Below, one piece after another: positions 7,313 through 10,597 of a stretch of 10,597 nucleotides of DNA. Under the pieces are notes generated by a model, which saw only the letters and a list, made by a program, of their open reading frames with translations, was not told where the DNA came from and did not search any database. The DNA is from Geodermatophilaceae bacterium (GTDB lineage: Bacteria; Actinomycetota; Actinomycetes; Mycobacteriales; Geodermatophilaceae). The DNA is taken from assembly GCA_013813215.1 (NCBI GenBank), contig JACCSC010000164.1, positions 1 to 10,597 on the forward strand, written 5' to 3'. Within the stretch, counting starts at the first letter, position 1. Every line of letters starts with the position of its first letter. The translations under genes were made by a program, and so were the position numbers.

Positions 7313-7576
7313 TCAGGTGTAGATGTCGCGGCGATGGCCCAGATCTATCACCAGAACGAGCAAGATCGCGTCGTCCACGGTGTAGATCACGCGATAGTCG
7401 CCCACTCTGAGCCGCAGGTCACCGTGCCGGCCGCGGAGCATGACCACCCCGGCGGGCCGTGGATCGTCGGCCAGCGCGGCGATCCGCTCGAGGATCCGGC
7501 GCCGCGGCGCCTTGTCGATCGTGTCGAGGGCTCGGCGAGCGTACGGGTCGAACCGGATCTCGAAGCGAAGCGTCAC
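7313..7576 (-). CDS. RelE/ParE-family toxin of a type II toxin-antitoxin pair
   Basis: 87 aa, the usual size for this superfamily. It opens TLRFEIRFDPYARRALD, has the two-helix segment (APRRRILERIAALADDPRP), and then the conserved strands LRLRVGDYRVIYTV and VLVIDLGHRRDIY, the sequence hallmark of RelE/YoeB-like proteins. RelE members cut mRNA at the ribosome while ParE members poison gyrase. The arginines in the GDYRVIY and GHRRDIY strands are typical of the RelE side, but the target cannot be settled from sequence. GTG 7576 is chosen because it forms a four-base GTGA overlap with the antitoxin stop; an extended upstream reading would run far into the antitoxin gene. Translation coupled to the antitoxin is inferred, which would keep the toxin product below the antitoxin level. 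Confidence 0.9.
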   Translation of the reverse strand: MTLRFEIRFDPYARRALDTIDKAPRRRILERIAALADDPRPAGVVMLRGRHGDLRLRVGDYRVIYTVDDAILLVLVIDLGHRRDIYT

Positions 7577-7872
7577 CCGCGTTCCAGCTCGGCGATCACC
7601 TGATCCCACGGCACGGCAGCGCTCGGGTTCCGTCGTAGCCGCTCGTGCGCCTCGGCGGCTCTCCGCGCCCAGTAGTCGTCCTCGATCTGCTCGTAGTGCT
7701 CGGCGATGTCAGCCGGCATCAGGGCCGCGACCCGCTTGCCGCGTCGGGTCAGGTACACGAAGTCGCCGGAAGCGACGGCGTCGATGAGTTCGGCCAAGCG
7801 ATTGCGTGCCTCACTGGCAGGAACGTCGCGGGTTCCGGCCAGATCGGCGTGCTCGGGCAAGTGCGCGCTCAT
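7573..7872 (-). CDS. Phd/YefM-family antitoxin
   Basis: 99 aa. The N-terminal part (DVPASEARNRLAELIDAVAS, then GDFVYLTRRGKRVAALMP) is the Phd/YefM DNA-binding domain, which dimerises and binds the operon's own operator. The C-terminal part is acidic and helical (EHYEQIEDDYWARRAAEA) and would wrap the toxin. The order antitoxin then toxin, with a GTGA overlap, is standard for this system. ATG 7872 is supported by a TACCAT -10 box six bases upstream (leaderless) and by the absence of a Shine-Dalgarno sequence. The gene starts 23 bp after the oxidoreductase stop, so some read-through from that gene is possible in addition to its own promoter. Confidence 0.9.
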   Translation of the reverse strand: MSAHLPEHADLAGTRDVPASEARNRLAELIDAVASGDFVYLTRRGKRVAALMPADIAEHYEQIEDDYWARRAAEAHERLRRNPSAAVPWDQVIAELERG

Positions 7873-7878
7873 GTACGG

Positions 7879-7884
7879 ATGGTA
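7879..7884 (-). promoter_or_regulatory. -10 box of a putative leaderless promoter for the antitoxin-toxin operon
   Basis: On the minus strand TACCAT (TANNNT consensus) lies six bases before ATG 7872. It is inside the 23-bp gap after the oxidoreductase stop, so the -35 region would fall in the last codons of that gene and is weak. I see no clear operator dyad for the antitoxin. Confidence 0.42.
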
Positions 7885-7895
7885 CGACGCGGAAC

Positions 7896-8849
7896 TCAGT
7901 GCAGGAGCGGAGCGAGGTCCTCGCGCCAGAAGCGGAAGAACTCCTCCTGTTGCGGCCCGATCTGGTTGACGTAGACCTCGTCGTACCCGGCCTCGACGAA
8001 CTTCCCGATCGCTTCTGCGTGCACCCCGGGATCGGGGCCGCAGGGCGTCGACTCGCCGATCATCTCCTCGGTGACCAGCTGCGAGCCTTGCTCGAAGTGC
8101 TCGACCGTGGGCAGGATCTGGGCCATCTCCCCCGGGAGGCCCTGGTTGGCCCACAGCCGGTGCGCCGTCTTCGCGCCCTCCTCGGCGGTAGCCGCCCAGC
8201 ACAGCTTCGTGCCGGCCTGCAGCGGCTTGCCGGCGCCGCCGGCCGAACGGAAGCGTTCGATCAGGCTGGGGTCGGGCTTGGTGCTGATGAACCCGTCGGC
8301 GATCCGGCCGGTCAGCTCGGCCGCCTTGGGTCCGAACGCGGACAGGTAGATCGGTGGCGGCTGCTCGGGGCGGGTGAACAGCTTGGCGTGCTCGACGGTG
8401 TAGTGCCGACCGCGGTGGTCGACCACCTCGCCGGTGTGCAGGGCGCGGATGATCTCGACTGCTTCCTCGAGCATCTCCAGCCGGACGTCGACGCCGGGCC
8501 ACGCACCGCCGACGATCGACTCGTTGAGCGCTTCGCCGCTGCCCAGCCCGAGCACGAACCTGCCCCCGAGCATGACCGCGGCGGTGGCCGCGGCCTGCGC
8601 GATCACCGCCGGGTGGGTCCGCACCGTCGGGCAGGTCACCGCCGTCGTCACCGGCAGGCTCGTCACCTGCGACAGGGCACCGATCACCGACCAGACGAAC
8701 GGCGCCTGGCCCTGCTCGTGGTTCCACGGGTGGAAGTGGTCGGAGATCCACAGCGCTTCGAAGCCGGCCTGCTCGGCCAGCTCGGCCTGCCGCAGCAGGG
8801 CGGCCGGCGTGTGCTCCTCGGTGGACAGGAAGTAGCCGAATCGGGTCAC
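7896..8849 (-). CDS. F420-dependent LLM-class oxidoreductase (G6PDH-related family)
   Basis: 317 aa, the normal length for luciferase-like TIM-barrel enzymes that use deazaflavin F420 as hydride carrier. It resembles mycobacterial F420-dependent glucose-6-phosphate dehydrogenase (Fgd) closely at the active site: SDHFHPWNH (D37, H38, W42; compare Fgd H40 and W44), GLGSGEALNE (E106; compare Fgd E109), E11 near the N terminus, and HPAVIAQAAAT. The regions that bind the sugar phosphate in Fgd are less conserved, so it may act on another alcohol or hydroxylated substrate; the TIGR03557-type 'G6PDH family' label fits better than Fgd itself. GTG 8849 starts directly at the conserved VTRFGYFLS strand; upstream in-frame sequence (to 9026) is unlike the family and would overlap the divergent gene. 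No Shine-Dalgarno is visible. The gene is followed after 23 bp by the toxin-antitoxin pair, with no evident functional link. Confidence 0.9.
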   Translation of the reverse strand: MTRFGYFLSTEEHTPAALLRQAELAEQAGFEALWISDHFHPWNHEQGQAPFVWSVIGALSQVTSLPVTTAVTCPTVRTHPAVIAQAAATAAVMLGGRFVLGLGSGEALNESIVGGAWPGVDVRLEMLEEAVEIIRALHTGEVVDHRGRHYTVEHAKLFTRPEQPPPIYLSAFGPKAAELTGRIADGFISTKPDPSLIERFRSAGGAGKPLQAGTKLCWAATAEEGAKTAHRLWANQGLPGEMAQILPTVEHFEQGSQLVTEEMIGESTPCGPDPGVHAEAIGKFVEAGYDEVYVNQIGPQQEEFFRFWREDLAPLLH

Positions 8850-8972
8850 GTGGGCGGCGTACCCGGCGTACCGATCGACAAACTCCGCCCGGCGTGTCCG
8901 CGCCCCTTGCACCGCGCGGCGGAGCAGGCTGCCACCAAGCTGGTCGATGAGCGCGAAAGGGGCGGCCAAGCA

Positions 8973-9503
8973 GTGGCGACACAGTCCGGCGCGGCCGAAT
9001 CGACCACGAAAAGGGTTGCCGACCACACCCAGCTCGCCGGGCGGACAGCGCGACGGCTGCTGCTCGCGCTACTTGCGGTCGTCGTGCTGCTGGGGGCGAG
9101 CGGACTGCTGGGGGTGCACTCGGCGCAGGTCTCCGACAGCGCCAACGGCTTCACTGTGACCCTGGTCTACCCGCAGGTCGCCCGCGGCGGCCTCGACGTG
9201 CGGTGGCAGGTGACCGTCACGCACCCCGGCGGATTCGACGCGGACATCGTCCTCGCGGTGACCGCCGACTATTTCGACCTGTTCGAGACGCAGGGCTTCC
9301 ATCCCACGCCGGACGCGGAGACCGCCGACGCGCAGTTCCTCTACCTGACGTTCACCAAGCCGCCCAGCGGCGAGGTGTTCCGCGTGGACTTCGACGCCTA
9401 CATCCAGCCCGCCAGTCAGCGCGGGCGCAGCGCCGAACTGCGGCTGCTGGTGGGCGGCCGGACGCAGGTCAGCGTCGACTACCGGACCTGGTTGGTGCCC
9501 TGA
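8973..9503 (+). CDS. Membrane-anchored protein of unknown function, upstream of DUF421 gene
   Basis: 176 aa; I do not recognise a named family. A charged N-terminus (residues 1-28, with RTARR just before the membrane) is followed by one hydrophobic segment (about 29-48, LLLALLAVVVLLGASGLLG) and then about 125 residues rich in alternating hydrophobic strands (FTVTLVYPQV, LDVRWQVTVTH, AELRLLVGG). It should be anchored in the membrane with a small beta-sandwich-like domain outside. GTG 8973 is the only reasonable start in frame and has an AAGGGG purine run (8956-8961) about 11 bases upstream. The stop codon shares a base with the ATG of the DUF421 gene, so the two are almost certainly co-translated and may form a complex. 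The start is 123 bp from the divergent oxidoreductase start, leaving room for promoters in both directions. Confidence 0.8.
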   Translation: MATQSGAAESTTKRVADHTQLAGRTARRLLLALLAVVVLLGASGLLGVHSAQVSDSANGFTVTLVYPQVARGGLDVRWQVTVTHPGGFDADIVLAVTADYFDLFETQGFHPTPDAETADAQFLYLTFTKPPSGEVFRVDFDAYIQPASQRGRSAELRLLVGGRTQVSVDYRTWLVP

Positions 9504-9985
9504 TGGAAGTGATCTACCGCGCCGCGTTCATGTTCGCGTTCCTGTGGGTCATCACCCGGATCGTCGGCCGCTCGACCCTCGGCGAGCTGAGCACCTTCGA
9601 GCTGCTGCTCTACGTGACCATGGGCGACCTCGTCCAGCAGGGAGTGACGCAACAGGACCAGTCGGTGACCTCGGGCGTGCTAGCGGTGAGCGTGTTCGCA
9701 CTGCTCACAGTGGCCCTGTCCTACGTCAACTGGCGCTGGCCGCGGGTGCGCCCGCTCGTGCAGGGCGTCCCCGTGGTGGTCATGCGCGATGGGGAACCGG
9801 AACTGGAGACGATGCGGTCCGAACGCCTGTCGCTGGACGACCTCGCGCTGACCGCGCGCGAGGAGGGCATCACCCGCTTCGCCGACATCGATCTCGCCGT
9901 CCTGGAGGTCAACGGCCGCATCTCGTTCTTCACCCGGTCCTCCAGCGGTAACAGCGGAGGGCCGGAGCCGCCGCAGCCGGGGTGA
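9503..9985 (+). CDS. DUF421 (YetF/YcaP-like) membrane protein
   Basis: 160 aa. Two or three N-terminal hydrophobic segments (about 5-22, 33-45 and 57-76) carry the family's ITRIVGRSTLGELSTFELL and MGDLVQQGV elements. A cytoplasmic alpha/beta domain (about 85-147) follows, with VPVVVMRDGEP, ERLSLDDLALTAREEGI and LAVLEVNGRISFF, matching the usual DUF421 blocks. The last 15 residues are a Gly/Pro/Ser-rich tail. The biochemical role of DUF421 is unknown; some members are linked to spore or stress envelope functions. ATG 9503 overlaps the upstream stop (TGATG) and no separate ribosome site is needed. The upstream membrane-anchored protein is the obvious partner. Confidence 0.9.
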   Translation: MEVIYRAAFMFAFLWVITRIVGRSTLGELSTFELLLYVTMGDLVQQGVTQQDQSVTSGVLAVSVFALLTVALSYVNWRWPRVRPLVQGVPVVVMRDGEPELETMRSERLSLDDLALTAREEGITRFADIDLAVLEVNGRISFFTRSSSGNSGGPEPPQPG

Positions 9986-10038
9986 GCCACGTGCTAGTAC
10001 CAACGGCCACGGTGTTCGCACCCGTCCGCGGATACGCT

Positions 10039-10055
10039 GCTCCCGTCTAGGGAGC
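10039..10055 (+). promoter_or_regulatory. Shine-Dalgarno AGGGAG within a small hairpin
   Basis: AGGGAG (10049-10054) lies seven bases before ATG 10062, a good ribosome site. It is the right arm of a perfect GCTCCC/GGGAGC inverted repeat with a five-base loop, so it could be partly masked in RNA. A TANNNT-like TACGCT (10033-10038) lies immediately upstream; if it is the -10 box, transcription would begin inside the hairpin and the masking would not form. Confidence 0.45.
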
Positions 10056-10061
10056 GTGCAC

Positions 10062-10597
10062 ATGAGGAAACTCCTCGCCGCCGCAGCCGGCTTCGCTGTC
10101 GTCGTACCACTGCTGTCACTGGCCGGTCCGGCCGCTGCGAACACCGCGCCCAAACGGGCAGATCGCTTATACCTACTCCGTGTTTTGCTGCGACACCGAC
10201 ATCTGGGTGATGGAAGCCGACGGGTCCAACCCACGCAACATCACGAACAGCGTGGACACCCAGCAGTACCCCCTGACTGGTCGCCTGACGGCACCCAGCT
10301 CACGTTCTTCCGCTACGTCGAAGGCGTTGCCATCAGCACGCAGGCGGACATCTTCGTCATGAACGCCGACGGCTCGAACCCCACCAACATCACGAACACC
10401 GACACCGAGGAACTCGAGCCGGCCCGGTCCCCCGACGGCGACCGGCTGGTCTTCTCCGCGACGCGGGTGCCCGAGGCGAGTGGTTCTCCCACTGGGAGAT
10501 CGTGACCAGCGACCCGGACGGCACGAACGAGCAGATCCTGACCGTGCCCGGACAACCCGGCTACGAGGACCGGGCGCCGCAGTGGTCCCCGGACGGG
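10062..10597 (+). CDS. Secreted TolB/PD40-type beta-propeller protein, frameshifted, partial at right edge
   Basis: ATG 10062 opens a clear signal peptide, MRKLLAAAAGFAVVV then LAGPAAA, cleaved near residue 26. The mature part shows WD40-like PD40 repeats as in TolB: DIWVMEADGSNPRNITN, DWSPDGTQLTFF, DIFVMNADGSNPTNITN, and later TSDPDGTNEQIL and APQWSPDG. To read these continuously, three one-base corrections are needed: remove an A from the AAA at 10152-10154, add a C in the run at 10269-10273, and add a G after 10478. Without the last, translation stops at TGA 10503-10505. Frame order is 0 (to about 10151), +1 (10153-10272), 0 (10272-10478), then +2 to the window edge. Such propellers bind proteins or polysaccharides outside the membrane; no partner can be named. 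The start has a good Shine-Dalgarno (AGGGAG) seven bases upstream. The gene lies 76 bp after the DUF421 stop and probably has its own promoter. Confidence 0.78.

Noticed and set aside
7577..7609. Toxin start eleven codons upstream at 7609
   Set aside because: It would overlap deeper into the antitoxin gene; GTG 7576 gives the usual four-base overlap and normal toxin length.
8856..8872. Direct repeat GTACGCCGG/GTACGCCGC upstream of the oxidoreductase start
   Set aside because: Only two short copies; it could be an operator but there is no further support.
7806..8972. Upstream extension of the membrane-anchored protein gene to 7806 on the plus strand
   Set aside because: It lies antisense to the oxidoreductase and antitoxin start and has no motif; the real protein begins at GTG 8973 with a normal membrane anchor.
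8850..9026. 59-residue N-terminal extension of the oxidoreductase (start at 9026)
   Set aside because: It would overlap the divergent gene's start and has no resemblance to the family, which begins at the VTRFGYF strand.
1..10597. CRISPR arrays, tRNA genes, insertion sequences, attachment sites or a defence island
   Set aside because: I found no regularly spaced repeats, cloverleaf-like sequence, transposase or integrase motif; the toxin-antitoxin pair alone does not make a defence island.

Overview
The window looks like chromosomal DNA of a high-GC actinomycete (Actinomycetota). G/C dominates third codon positions, GTG starts are common, there is an F420-dependent oxidoreductase, and several genes appear to be leaderless (a TANNNT -10 box, six bases, then the start codon). 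I cannot name a genus. No tRNA, rRNA, CRISPR array, insertion sequence or prophage gene is visible.

Layout, left to right. (1) Positions 1-66, minus: the first 22 codons of a MerR-family regulator, with a MerR-type promoter/operator (19-bp spacer containing a perfect dyad) between it and the divergent gene. (2) 136-2654, plus: a phospholipase D superfamily protein and an APH(6)/hydroxyurea-type small-molecule kinase, joined by a GTGA stop/start overlap and probably one operon. (3) 2674-7244, plus: a large secreted multidomain nuclease of the ExeM/NucH type (signal peptide, propeller-like region, Ig-like domain, OB-fold, endonuclease/exonuclease/phosphatase domain, four bacterial Ig-like domains and a tail). 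It is split by a one-base frameshift near 4578, and its signal peptide lies upstream of the first ordinary start codon. A 17-bp hairpin terminator follows at 7261-7300. (4) 8849-7313, minus: an F420-dependent LLM-class oxidoreductase followed closely by a Phd/YefM antitoxin and RelE/ParE toxin whose reading frames overlap by 4 bases. (5) 8973-9985, plus: a single-pass membrane-anchored protein of unknown function overlapping a DUF421 (YetF-like) membrane protein. (6) 10062 to the right edge, plus: a secreted TolB/PD40-type beta-propeller protein that needs three frame corrections and continues beyond the window.

Functional groups. MerR with PLD and kinase suggests an inducible two-gene unit, with the inducer unknown. 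The nuclease would act outside the cell on nucleic acids. The toxin-antitoxin pair is self-contained. The DUF421 pair is an envelope module of unknown role. All four frame lesions fall in the two secreted, repeat-rich genes, and each can be fixed by one base in a short homopolymer. Sequencing or assembly error is therefore at least as likely as real pseudogene formation. I found no convincing undescribed system. The points most worth checking are the frame lesions, the missing canonical start of the nuclease, the MerR control region and the leaderless starts.
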